From assembly GCA_002900995.3 (NCBI GenBank), contig CM035305.1, positions 2,774,467 through 2,838,466 on the forward strand: DNA of 64,000 bases, in the 5' to 3' direction. Below, piece by piece: positions 23,952 through 35,372 of the stretch (position 1 is the first letter of the stretch; every line of letters begins with the position of its first letter). The notes below the pieces were generated by a model that saw only the letters and a list, made by a program, of their open reading frames with translations, was not told the DNA's origin and searched no databases. The position numbers were made by a program, and so were the translations under genes. This DNA is from Ganoderma boninense. Taxonomy: Eukaryota; Basidiomycota; Agaricomycetes; Polyporales; Polyporaceae.

Positions 23952-25396
23952 GGTGTCGCCTGGTAGTAGCGAACGACTGAAGAACGACGGAGAGGACGAA
24001 GAGGGCCGGGTGGAGGCGGCAGGCGGAGGACCTGGTCTTCAGGTGTGCGCCTCTCCGCTCGTCCCCGGTTTAAATAGGACCCAGTGCTGCATGTGATGAA
24101 CTAGCACATGTGCCTGGCGCTCCGTTTGGACTGTAAGGGCGCTCGCAGCTGGAGAGTTCTTGCTGTCTGGAGTCGAGTGCGATAAGGCAAAATTTTTGCC
24201 CTGATACGACAACCGAACACCGACGGTCTCGACATTTTATGTTGATAACTGTCTTCGTCTGGCCCCTGTTCTCCCAGCCACACGCCGCCCGTTAGCAAAC
24301 ACATCCTCCGTACCAGAGCACCATTCAGCGCACCAAGCCCGGGGCTCGTCTTCCGGGTCACGAGTGGCAGAAAGTCCAGCACCTGGTGCCGTTCGCCCCA
24401 CAGTTGCGGGGCGGCAATTCTGTCAGCCTCGAGACGCCGTCTGCGCACAGCAGTTAAGCGTCGCACACGCGTGATAGTCGGCTAGCCGATGCGGGGTACA
24501 TACATCATCTCCAGCTTCCCACCCTGTCATCCAATGGCTTTACAGTCCCCTCGGGAGCAGCTTTAACCACGAGATATGCATCCCGTCCGTCGCCCCCCGA
24601 GCATCTTCCGAACTCCTTTTTTGCATCGACAGACTGAGAGTAAAGGCTTACCCATGAAGCATCGGCTATTCGTACTTCCTCAGATAACTTAACCGCACCC
24701 TCAAACGTTTCGCAGAATATGGCAGTGATACTGGTGTTGAGGGCAGTGTACGCCGCCTGTGATCCGCAGCTTGCCAGTGGGGCAGCGGACGGCTGGTGGA
24801 CATCGGGATCGTGAGATATCGCGAACCGGTCGCCGTTGTTGCCTCCTTGACTCCTCTGTGTCTCCAATCGACATCTCGACCGCTTGTGGATCTGCGACAT
24901 CCGCCCGCATCACCTTCCGTGATAACCGGAATCCAGGCTAACATGAATCACTTGACATGCTTACCTGTCTCACGCCAACACCGCAGCCTGGGACACTAGT
25001 CCTACTCAGTTCTCCAAATCTCACATTCCTACAAGGCTCAGTGCGACAAATAATGCATGGGCAGAAAACATGAGAAATCGAAATTCCGCTCACACGACCA
25101 TAGCCCGCCATGGCCTGTGCGCTGTGGACGAGGGAAGCCAGGTCAAACCCAGGCACCGAAAACGTCGATTGCACTCCGCGAAATCTACAGCTGCACAAAA
25201 ACCGCGTCATCTCGATTCTGTTTCCAGGAACTCCTGCCAAGGTATCGAACTAGCCCGAGCTTAGCCCTGCTTAGCCGAGCGAGCCTCAAGCTCGCACGTT
25301 TCCGAGTACCTGGGCAGCGAGCAGACGACCCGGCAAGCTCGACGCCTCGAAGCTCGAACCGCACTGAAATGGGAAAAAGCTGCGCCTCCCGGAGGG
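23952..25396. other. Gene-poor stretch, 1.45 kb
   Basis: Upstream of the permease and downstream of the kinase-like gene. Short chance frames occur on both strands (for example minus 24101-24466 and 24505-24900) with no recognisable domain or splice pattern. Nothing callable. Confidence 0.4.
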
Positions 25397-28340
25397 TCAC
25401 GGGCGTCGTGTGTCCTGTCCAAGTTGGAGCCATCGACACACGTCAGTGTCCATCGTGTATGGTGTCACCCCCTCCGAGTTTGCGATCGCGAGCAGGTTCG
25501 CCTGTGGCGAGAGCGTCAAGTCCCAGCCAGGCTCAAGCAGGTTCTCCACCTGCCACGCCTCGAAGTCCTCCAGCTCTTCCGGGGTCAGCTCGGGTTGCAG
25601 CTCGACAGCTGGCGCTGTGCTGTTCGTCCATTCCGCTTGACAGGAAAGTGGCGCAGTTGGTGGAGAAACCTGGGCTTCGCTATGGGCGTTGGCAGTACCA
25701 GTGGCGTCCGCAGGCGCGCAATGAGAGGGCGGAAGGTCGGAGGCTGTTGTCCTTGGACTGGGCGCGGGTGGCGTGCCAGGCGTTGGCGCGGACGCTCGAG
25801 ACGGACTGAGGCTTGGCACGGCCCCAGGTGGAGGAAGAAGGCCACATTGCTTCATAAGTGGTGTCGTGAGGATCTCCTCGTCGGAAGGGTATGGCCATGC
25901 ATTGAGGTCCCAGGCTACGGTTCTTGGAGCTGATGTAACCTTCAAGATAGGTCGAGTAGGATTGGGTGTCCCACGATGACGAGGATGAGAAAGAGGCGCG
26001 GTGGAACGTTGGTCCAAGTCCTTGAGATCTTCGGCTTCGCCCTGGCCCTGGCTGCTGCCACCCACCTCGCTTGGAGCCTCCTGGTAGGTCCAAGGATCGC
26101 AAAAAGAAACACGATCATTGAATCGAATGCGCGTGTCGCGTTCCAAGAAAGTCTCCCAGCCCTCCGAGAAATGAAAGGGCCCGGGAAGATCAAGCCGAGT
26201 CCGTTTGGCCGACCTTATCTCCTCCCTTGGTTCTACGCTGTCCCGCTGGCGTTTCAGGGCACCGAGAGAAATCTTTAAGCCCTGTCCCTTTGGTAGCGGG
26301 CGGATGTACCCGGGCGGAGCGAGACTCAGATCGTCCGCATCGCCACGCCAATACGGCAGCCCCAGGCGCCCGCATCGGATGGCATTAGTGTTGCGGATAT
26401 CGGCGGCTCGATAAGAAGACATGATAAGCTCGGTTGGCGGATGGGGAACATAATAGCCGCGAGGACCGTCGTATGGCTGGGACGCGAAGTCGCGGACTTT
26501 AACTGCAGGAGGCGCAGCCGCTTCAGCAGATGATACAGATGCAGCGAGGAGGTCGGAGGTGCCGGCGGTATAAGAGGTCGTCGTGTCTGTGCCCAGAGAC
26601 AGATGAGAACCACAATCTCGAAGCGAATGACAGGCGGCTTACATTTCCATAGCGGTCCGGAACAAACAGGGCGCTCGGGCTCCTTGTCACTGACCCGGGG
26701 ACGCTTCGCGGGAGTGGCAGTATCGTCAGGAGCATGAGAGGTTTTACGTTTATGCGGGTTCGTCGACGGCATTACATGAGAGGGGAATCGATTTCGCACG
26801 GGAAGTGGACACTCGGGAGACAAGACAAGAAGAGGGGAGACCGATTCGACCGCGCGACGATGTTCAAGGCGGGAAACCTGGGCGCGGAATGCGGAAACCG
26901 CCTCTGCGTACTGCTCTTGCGTCTGGCCGGGGACGAGCCACCGTTTCGAAGGCTGACCGAGTTCTTGAATCCATTGATTCCACACTTCAGGCTTTGGAGC
27001 ATGTCGATCGCCTTTCTCTGCTCCCTGCGTCTCGTGGCTACGTGCGTGTCCGTAATCGAGGATGAACTTGACCTTCCGCAGCTCCAGGGCAAGATCCTTG
27101 TCAGTGCAGCCCTCGAGTCCGATCTCCTTGATTGGTCGCTTGGTGCGAGCCATCGAGAAATCCACTAGGGTGACACGGCCGTCACCGCCTATGAGAATGT
27201 TCTTCTTCTCGACAGATGCGTGCAAAACACCAGCGCCATGCAACTTGCGGTAAGCATCAACAACACGCTGCTTGAGGGCGTCGGACATGGTAGGAGACGC
27301 TTCGACCCAGAAGGACTGATGAGGCACTTCCATGAAGAGTTGGATGGTATCTCGAGTGTTATAGAGATTGATCACGTAGGGCACCACGAGACCTTGGAGG
27401 GGGCGAAGATAGCTGTCTGACGACAGTAGCTTGAACTAGAGGATAGAGGCGTGAATAAGGGTAGGCTGAAGGGCAGGTTCTGACGAACCTCCGGGAGAAA
27501 CCTCGTTTGAGCTTGAAGGCGAGACCAGCTGTACGCGGGTGAGCGGCGCGCCATTCCTGAAGCGTGGTATGTACATACCTCTTGCACATGAATTTCGTCG
27601 GTCGCCCCCCAATCATTCCAAACATCAAATCTGTGCTCCATTTGTCGCCATCGGTTAGAACACCTACGCCCGGTCAAGGTCAATTCTACTCAAGAAACGC
27701 ACCGCGAACGGAACTCACTGTGGAGGTTGGCCAATGCACGAAGTTTGCTAGCAGGTTGTCCGGCAGCCCAAGCGTACTTGCCATGCGGAATGTAGGCAAT
27801 TTCATAGTGGATTTGTTCGGGTAGGTCCGCGTCTGGATTTGGCAGCTCATCTTCATCCACATCGTATTCCGGCATCCGGCGGGGATGTGGTTGGTTAGGT
27901 GTATGTGAGGGGGATCCATTGGAGGGACGGATCCACGGTTTGGGGGATGGCGGTGGTGGCGGAAGCTCGGCGTAAGGTTGTGTTAGAAGCTCGAAAAGTC
28001 CGGTAGGATCTGTTCGCCGTGACGGGTGGCGAACATGGGCTTCAGCATCGTAAGGGTTGTGGGACGGAGGGGGAATACGCCTGTGGTGTGGGGCAAGGAT
28101 TCGGCGGATTTGATGCCAATCGAGAGTTTCGACGTTGGCTCTGGCGAGTTTAACGCACGAGGGCGTCGCACCGGAAAAGGAGCCATCGGCTTCATGTCCA
28201 TCCAGAATGCTGAATGTGGGTGAGATTTCGCGGATGGGTGATGGTGGTGTTGGAGGAGTAGGAGCGGGCTCGTGCTCTGGTCTATCCCGAGGCGCTGGTC
28301 GGGGGACGGTGCGACGAGGGGGCACGACTGTTGCGGGCAT
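25397..28340 (-). CDS. Kinase-like protein of agaricomycete type, catalytic Asp replaced
   Basis: I join five exons into one gene. The first (start 28340, MPATVVPPRRTVPRPAPR) has a Pro-rich N-terminus and ends ASKLRALANLH. Two short exons give VLTDGDKWSTDLMFGM and WSRLQAQTRFLPE, and the next gives FKLLSSDSYLRPLQG, VVPYVINLYNTRDTIQLFME and the kinase C-lobe. The catalytic loop is LHASVEKKNILIGGDG where kinases have HxD, and LVDFSMAR sits in the place of DFG. After SGPLWK a 66-base-range intron joins in frame to TTTSYTAGTSDLLAAS and a 340-residue disordered tail (MSSYRAADIRNTNAIRCGRL onward) ending at 25397. The missing Asp suggests a pseudokinase or an unusual mechanism. The fold assignment is by motif pattern (Asn of the loop, Asp of DFS, hydrophobic C-lobe) and is less secure than the exon chain. 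Confidence 0.68.
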
Positions 28341-28586
28341 TTAGGGCGGGAAAGAGGGTGGTGAGCGTTGGGATGAAAAGAGGAGTAGGAGGCTCATATT
28401 GCGGTGGGGGGTAGATTTGTGGCGAGGGCATGGCCAATGGACGCGAGGGCCACAGTGCCTGCGACGAGAACAAGGACTCGTCTCCTTGTGGTCGATTGGG
28501 AAATAATAGATCCCGGCTACACAACGTCCATCGGCGCTTGCACAGAGCGCCCTGATTGAGCTTATTGTGGCCGCCACCGCCGTCCG

Positions 28587-28808
28587 ATATCCATGTGCAT
28601 CCCAGCAGGTCGCGCCAAGGTCGCACATTCCTCTCGCTGAGGATATCAGATTCATGCACAACAAATGCACAAACAATACCACTTATCTCGTGCCATTCCT
28701 CCTTCGCAGCCCTCAGACATTCAGCGACACAGCTCTCCACCTGATATCCATCCCAGCAGGTCGTCCATCGACCTTGTGAGGATATCAGACTGTGCACAAA
28801 CCACTTAT
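28587..28808 (+). repeat. Imperfect direct duplication
   Basis: Two copies of an ordered pattern: GATATCCAT, CCCAGCAGGTCG, GAGGATATCAGA, TGCACAAA, CCACTTAT. Copy one spans about 28587-28686 and copy two about 28742-28808; copy two is shorter because of internal deletions. Read on the minus strand, each copy gives a similar peptide (ILSE/ISSQ ... RPWRDLLG/RWTTCWDG). Confidence 0.6.
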
Positions 28809-28860
28809 GTCATTGCTATCGATCGACCTTGTGGACTGTTTATGTCATTGCTATCGATCG
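28806..28860 (+). repeat. Exact 20-base direct repeat, period 35
   Basis: TATGTCATTGCTATCGATCG occurs at 28806-28825 and again at 28841-28860, immediately following the imperfect duplication. Confidence 0.9.
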
Positions 28861-29651
28861 CTTCAACCACCTCGGTGGACAGATATTCCATGGCCACCAG
28901 CATTTCCGTCTCATGTTCAGGTACGCCTGTCTGCACCCACCTCACCCAGGCCCTCATGTGGCCTATATTTCTCCCTATTTCTTCCGTAGACCAGAGCACA
29001 ATCCTTTGGACTCTCGGACTTGAGCACAAAGAGCACTTCTGCACGACAGTCAACTGACCATCCCGTTACGCGTATGGATTCATTCCTTTTGCCAGAAGCC
29101 ATCGCGATGTGCGTCACCAGCGTTCCCACACCGCCGCCAGGGTACATGATCCAAGTGCACGACACATGTGAGCAAAGGTTGCCCAGCTTACCTGCCTCTC
29201 TTCATGTCATCATATTAGACGCGACGCGACAGTGTTTTGAATACCTTCATCCCGCCATGTCCTCTTCCCGGGCACTGCAAGGAGGAAATCACCGAGTGCC
29301 TCGCCCAAAGCTCCTGGCGAGGTCATGTTAGTTTAGCCTCCCGTGGCGCTTCCTTGCTTCCGTCCAATCATCTCCGTGTTCCCGACCCAGGCCAGCCACT
29401 CGGACATCGCGAACGCGTGTGCTACAACAACCAGGGCCGCCTCGACCGCACGCCATGCAACTAATCCTCGGAATATCTTCCATCTTGTGTGCCCTTCATG
29501 CCAAATACGCCTTCACATCTCTCGCTTGCACGCAGGCCGCTGCTGTGGCCCGCGTATTCTTCGGTGGCTACTTGCGGACCGTCGCAGAATACTCGGGGGC
29601 AGTAGGCCTCTTTCACGAGGTCTTACCTTCGCTCCTCCTTTGAAGCAGGCG

Positions 29652-29659
29652 TATATAAT
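29652..29659 (+). promoter_or_regulatory. TATA box of the GH74 gene
   Basis: TATATAAT lies 55 bases before the ATG at 29715, a usual spacing for a strongly regulated secreted-enzyme gene. Confidence 0.55.
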
Positions 29660-29714
29660 CCGGTCTTCCATGGGTCGCCCTCTCACCTCACAGTCCTAGG
29701 TGTCCTGTTCAGTC

Positions 29715-32700
29715 ATGCTTCGCCCAACGTTTCTGGCGACTGTCTCCGTCGCCGCCGCGATATCCCTCGTCGCGGCGGTGTCTTCCCAGACTTACACCTG
29801 GAAGAACGTCAAGATCGGCGGTGGCGGTGGCTTCGTTCCCAATGTCGTCTTCAACCCGTCCCAAAAGGGCCTTGCATTTGCTCGCACAGACATTGGCGGC
29901 GCATACAGGCTCAACTCTGACGACTCCTGGACGCCTCTTCTGGACTTCGCCGACAACGCCCGCTGGAACTACTGGGGTGTCGATGCCATCGCGACAGACC
30001 CTGTCGATCCCAATCGCCTGTACTTGGTGAGGTTCTATTCTGCAAGTGCCCCGTCGAATCAGGCTTATATTGGGTTCTAGGCTACGGGGATGTACACGAA
30101 TTCGTGGGACCCTAACAACGGACAGATTCTGATTTCTACCGATCAAGGCAACACGTTCACTCCGTCCACGCTTCCCTTCAAAGTCGGGGGAAATATGCCC
30201 GGTCGTGGTATGGGCGAGGTTCGTGTGGTACTGCGTAGCGTTTTGCGCTAGTATCTTATGCAAGGATTCAGCGTCTCGCGATCGATCCCAACAGCCACAA
30301 CATCCTGTACTTCGGTGCACGGAGTGGACATGGTTTATACAAGTCCGCCGACTACGGGGCCACCTGGACCCAAGTGAAGAACTTCCCAAGCGTCGGTAAG
30401 GGCATGCCAAGTGTCCACATGCAGTGACGTTCTTAACCAGTCGCAGGGACCTATGTTGTCGATCCCACCGACACCTCCGGCTACAACAGCGACATCATGG
30501 GATTGGCTTGGGTGACATTCGACCCAACGTCCGGGTCGAACGGCACAGCGACCCCTCGTATCTTCGTCGGTGTGGCGAACATGGGTTCCGACAACATCTT
30601 CGTTTCCAACGATGCTGGTGCTACTTGTAGGTGGATTTTTTGACCTTAATCTCACGCACTCGTTGATCATGTATACACAACAGGGACCGCCGTGGCTGGC
30701 CAGAACAACACCTTCCTCCCTCATAAGGGTGTCCTTTCAGTGGCCGAGCGGTCTCTCTACATCTCGTATTCTGACGGTGCTGGTCCTTACGATGGTACTG
30801 AGGTGAGTGATCCTGACAGGCGAAAAGACATCCTTCTAACACGCGAGACAGGGAAGTGTTTGGAAGTACAACATCACTGCTGGAACTTGGATGGACGTCA
30901 CCCCGGTGTCCGGCGGCGACCTCTACTTCGGTTTTGGGTACGTAAAATATGTTATATGCTCACCCTTCACTTTCTAACCTGAATTCTCTTTTAGCGGGGT
31001 AGCTATCGATGCGCAGCGCCCCGGCACCGTCATGGTAGCGGCCCTCAATGCCTGGTGGCCTGACGGGCAGATTTTCCGTTCGACAGATGGTGGTGCAAGT
31101 TGGACGGGGCTCTGGGAGTGGCAATCTTACCCCACTCTCAACAGGTACTATACGTATGATGACAGCATTGCGCCTTGGATGGGTCCCGACTACACCATCG
31201 ACACGCTTACCTTGCAAATCGGCTGGATGATGGAGGGCCTCTCCATTGATCCATTCAACTCCAACCACTGGCTCTATGGCACAGGCGGAACTATCCTTGG
31301 TGGCCACGATCTCTTGGAGTGGGACGCCGGAACATCGCGCAACATAACGCTTAAGTCCCTCGCTGAGGGTATTGAGGAGACGTCCGTTCAGGGCCTCATC
31401 TCCCCTCCCTCTGGGCCTCCCCTGATTTCGGCCATTGGTGATGTAGATGGTATGTCCCTCTCTTCTGAAGGATTCGAATTTGGATTGATGATCTCCCACA
31501 GGCTTCGTGCACAACGACCTCGACACACCGCCCCAAGTCGAGTTCTCGAACCCGTCCTACTCCAGCTCCTCGGATATTGATTATGCAGGAAACAAGCCTG
31601 CCACCATCGCCCGTGTTGGTACCACAACCGACGGCTCGCAGGGCAAGCAGATTGCCATCTCCAGTGACGCTGGCACTACTTGGTGCGCCTCGCAATCAAT
31701 CATATTGAGATGTCGTCCGGCTAACGATCCCAACACTAGGTCCCAGGACTACGGTGCAGCTGACGGCGTCGCAGGCGGCAAGATCGCCCTTTCCGCTGAC
31801 GGCGACACCATCCTCTGGAAGACAGGCAGCAACGCGATCCTCCGTTCTCAATACACGAACGCCTTCACCACCATTTCTTCGCTTCCCTCCTCTGCTGTCA
31901 TCGCCTCCGACAAGAAGAACAACTCCATTTTCTACGGCGCCTCCGGTTCTTCGTTCTATATCTCCACTGACGGCGCTCTAACGTTCTCCACCGCGGGCTC
32001 TCTTGGTTCATCTACTTCTCCCTTCCGCGTCATCGTGAATCCGAGCGTTACTGGTGACGTCTGGGTCTCCACCGACAAAGGCCTGTTCCACTCGACGGAC
32101 AGCGGCTCAAGCTTTAGTGCCATCTCTGGCGTGTCTCAGGCGTGGTCCATTGCCCTTGGTGCCCCAAAGGCCGCTGGTGGCTACCCTGCCATCTTCGCGG
32201 TTGCGAACATCGGCGGTGTTGGGTACTTCCGCTCCGACGACGCTGGCGTGAACTGGGTGCAGATCAACGACGCCGCCCACGGTTTCGGCTCCGCGAGCGC
32301 GAACGTGCTCGCTGCAGATCCTAGGGTTTACGGCCGGTAAGTTCAATCCTCTCGTCATCCAGCGGGGTGATTTTCCAGTAACTGACTGTGCTCCTAAGAG
32401 TGTACATCGGAACGAACGGTCGTGGTATCTTCTATGGTGACGCATCGGGATCGGCTCCTGCGCCTACCGCGACGGCAACTTCGACCACGGCTACGACCGT
32501 CAAGACTACGACCGCTTCGACATCTGCCACAACCACCAAAGCATCATCCAGCACCACCACCAAGGCATCTACCACGACCAGCACAGCACCTTCATCCACG
32601 GCTACCGGAACGGCCTCGCTTTACGGGCAATGTGGTGGCATAGGCTGGACGGGCCCGACGGTCTGCGCATGTGCGTTGTCCTACCTTCCTTGCGTTTGAA

Positions 32701-32835
32701 TCTCTTCTGACAGATTAATCGTGACAGCTGGAACTTGTGTGGAGCAGAACGATTGTAAGTCTCCATTCGTATGCATTTATATTGTCTCTACTGACGAATA
32801 TGTTTACAGACTACTCCCAGTGCATGCCATCGTAG
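29715..32835 (+). CDS. Secreted GH74 xyloglucanase with C-terminal CBM1
   Basis: Hydrolyses xyloglucan backbone. A signal peptide (MLRPTFLATVSVAAAISLVA, AAVSSQ) leads into QTYTWKNVKIGGGGGFVPN, the standard GH74 start. Two seven-bladed propellers are visible as repeated Asp-box-like elements (STDQGNTF, SADYGATW, SNDAGATW, STDGGASW, SSDAGTTW, STDGALTF, STDSGSSF, SDDAGVNW). The segments WNYWGVDAIATDP and NAWWPDGQIF carry the aspartates that in characterised GH74 enzymes serve as the catalytic pair. GTNGRGIFYGD closes the catalytic domain. A Thr/Ser linker of about 60 residues follows, then a CBM1 (LYGQCGGIGWTGPTVCA, GTCVEQNDYYSQCMPS) split by two introns. About nine introns in total. It is intact and points to plant-cell-wall degradation; carbon-source regulation is likely but not read from the DNA. 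Confidence 0.96.
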
Positions 32836-32952
32836 GTTGAGAGACGTCTGTTGCATGGGCTGAAGTTGGTGAAGAGCTTTGTTTTTGGAACAACGGGAAT
32901 CAGGTCGTCATAATGCATCTCATTTAAGTACATAAGAAATCAATGGCGGTTG

Positions 32953-34846
32953 TCATTCATTTTTCCACTCCTCCCACACCTGAAGTCCGCGCAGCGTGAG
33001 CGGTCTGCAATGTAGGAGTGTGCTGGCTCATACCTCAAAGAACTGACGCCTTTCTCCGACCTTCACGCCTCTGCAACTCGTGAGATCCAATGTCTGCAGG
33101 TTGGGGCACGCGTCGAGGATGTGAAACAATCCGACCTCTGTCAATAAACACAACGTTAGCCCATGCTGCCGTCCCACCTATTGTACGCACTCGTAATCTT
33201 CGTGCCCGCAAGCTCGAGGACCTTCAAGTTGACGCAAGAAGAGATGTAAGGAACCGCGATGTCGTCCACAGGGGTGTTATTTAAATTGAGGTATACTAGT
33301 TGAGACGGTCCTTCCTCCGGTCCATCTGGGTTGGCCAATCCTTCCAAATTGGACGATCGAAGGTGAAGTAGCCCGGATAAATTGAGACGCTGCTGCAGGT
33401 CAAAAACCTCGAAGGCATCGCCCATGTTCACAATTCTCCTTACCTTGCACCTCCGGCCAACCCGCCGAATGAAGTGGGAAAGGGTGACATCGGGACCCCC
33501 CATTGCATTGTAACCGATCCTGTGTTCCAAACAAGGCTGACTCGCTCGAGGTCGGGAGAACCCTCCAATGCATCGGTCAAGGCGCGTAACGTCTTGTCGT
33601 TAATTGTGGTCCCTGAAGGGGAGGATGACATAGAGGTCGTCGAGAAGTCGTTGCTGCCCATCGCGCCCAACGACAACACTTGCAACCTAGACAAGCCAGA
33701 TATAAGAGATACGAGCCTGTCGCTCGGGACCATAGTCGACGTGAGCACCAGCTTTTCAAGTAGGTTGTTGGATGGTAAGACGAGGTTCTTGATTTGTGTG
33801 AAGGATAGGTCGAGGCGCAGAAGGTTTGGGCAAGCTTCAAGGATGGTGTTGACCGGCGTATCACTAAGAGGTGCCTGCCGGAGCTTCAAGGAGCGCAAGT
33901 TGGGGAGGTGAAAGTCCTCCTTCGATCCGAAAGATGCCCATAACCTAGAGCAGGCTCCATCCGTCTGCCAGTGTGGGTCAAAAAGGAGGAGAAAATGTAT
34001 TCGCAAAGCCTACCCAGCTGGCTATCCCTGCAACCTTCAGGACCTCAAGGCGAGTGCATTTGAACACGAGCGGCGCCATAGAGGCGGGAGAAACCGTGGT
34101 GTAGTTGAAGTTGACGACCTCGAGCTGCGGGCAATGGTTTGCCACTGCAGTTGCTGTATCGGCACCGACCTTGGCACAGCCTCTACAAGTTCCATCTTGA
34201 GAGAGGGGTAGAAAGAGGATTGAATAAAGCGACCGTGCCTGAGATTGAGCTTCCGTAACGAGGGAAGTTTGGCTATGACAGAAGCAAAGACCTTGTCCGC
34301 TATCTTTGCAAACCCGGTGAGTTCTAGGTCGCGGAGGTTATCCTTCAAGGGCATGTCTCCAATGGCGAATATCGTCGGTCGACTGACGCCTGGTAGATCG
34401 TCGCTTAGTGCGATGGATGATCCGCGCAAAAGATACTAGGCCCGAGGTCAACGCCTGTGTGCATTGGCGAACGGCCAAAGACCTACGGGGGCTATAAATC
34501 CATGACTTAGTAAGGCCGGGCAGGTCTGCTTGAGCACCGCGAAGACCTTCTGCACAAGAGCGTCGGGAAGATGTTTGAGGGAGTACTTGACATCTTCCCA
34601 CATCGCAGGGTCACTTGACAGTTTTTGCAAGTTGCTTGCGAAGGCGCGGGCACATATTACGGCCAGAGAAGGTATGTGTTCTGGTGCAGTGTGGGAGGTG
34701 CGGACGGAGAACGTAGATGTGGACAAGGCTGTCGGTTGAGACTGTGGGTTTGGAATGTCGTCATCACCCTGACCGTTTGTGGTATCTGCCTTGCGACGTT
34801 TGGGGGCGGGTCCACTGGTGTTTCGCGAGCGTTTGCGTCCTCCCAT
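32953..34846 (-). CDS. Leucine-rich repeat (RNI-like) protein with possible frameshift
   Basis: Nuclear-type basic start (MGGRKRSRNTSGPAPKRRKA, containing a bipartite NLS), then LPDALVQKVFAVLKQTCPAL resembling an F-box-like helix, and repeated LRRs: LRDLELTGFAKIADKVF, LRKLNLRHG|CAKVGADTATAVA, LEVVNFNYTTVSPASM, LLRLDLSFTQIKNLVL, LQVLSLGAM, LVYLNLNNTPVDDIAV, LKVLELAGTKIT, LQTLDLTSC. The last exon gives FFEVWEEWKNE. Six or so introns fit phase, one with a GTCGCT donor. Near 33,528 the frame of LERVSLVWNT does not connect to that of IGYNAMGGPDVTLSHFIRR and no intron fits, so there is either a one-base change in this allele or a sequence error. Start at 34846 chosen; an ATG at 34873 is in frame. 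Function beyond protein interaction is unknown. Confidence 0.7.
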
Positions 34847-35372
34847 GATTTCAAGGTACAGAGGATGGGGCAAGTGAGCCCCGGCTTGGGGGTTGTTCTG
34901 CAGGAGCCCTGAAGGGACGTGACTCGTGGCGTGGTTTCACTCCCGTGGACCAGGCACTGCCACTCCCCCCGCGCCCGAGTTGGTAATAGAAGCGCCCGGC
35001 GTCTGGAGAGCACCGCATCGTCATCATCATCATCGCGCTGCAGCTCAGTCGTGCTCTCTGCAGTCTTGTCCTACCACTCTGCTTGTGTATGTGGGCCGCC
35101 CTGGCTGTGCGAGGCGTCGAGGGCGTCGGCGCATCCCGTTTACGGTCCCTCCCGCAGATGCACTCCTACCCAAGTTATCTAATTGCACCCGGCCCGCCCT
35201 TCAGCGGCTTGAAGTGAACAGCTTGCGCCTTGGGGACCAATTATATATAGGTCCATGTAATGAACGGTGGATGGATACCCAACATGCTTGTCTTTCTGTA
35301 TTTTCCTCGTTTGTACCGATACTCTGGTGAGCAACGACGAAGGCATAGTCGACTACATATGTGCGCTAACAG
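34847..35372. other. Divergent promoter, 526 bases
   Basis: Between the RNI-like gene and the F-box gene. Includes a short CATCATCAT tract near 35020 and TATATATAG at about 35243. No gene seen. Confidence 0.45.

Larger units (their letters stand above)
28341..29714. other. Intergenic, 1.37 kb, with imperfect internal duplications
   Basis: Divergent interval between the kinase-like gene and the xyloglucanase. It contains the duplicated motifs listed separately (28587-28860) and the xyloglucanase promoter at its right end. Frames on both strands lack recognisable domains. Confidence 0.5.

Noticed and set aside
25057..25809. 250-codon + frame
   Set aside because: Overlaps the tail of the kinase-like gene in antisense and has the composition of a shadow frame.
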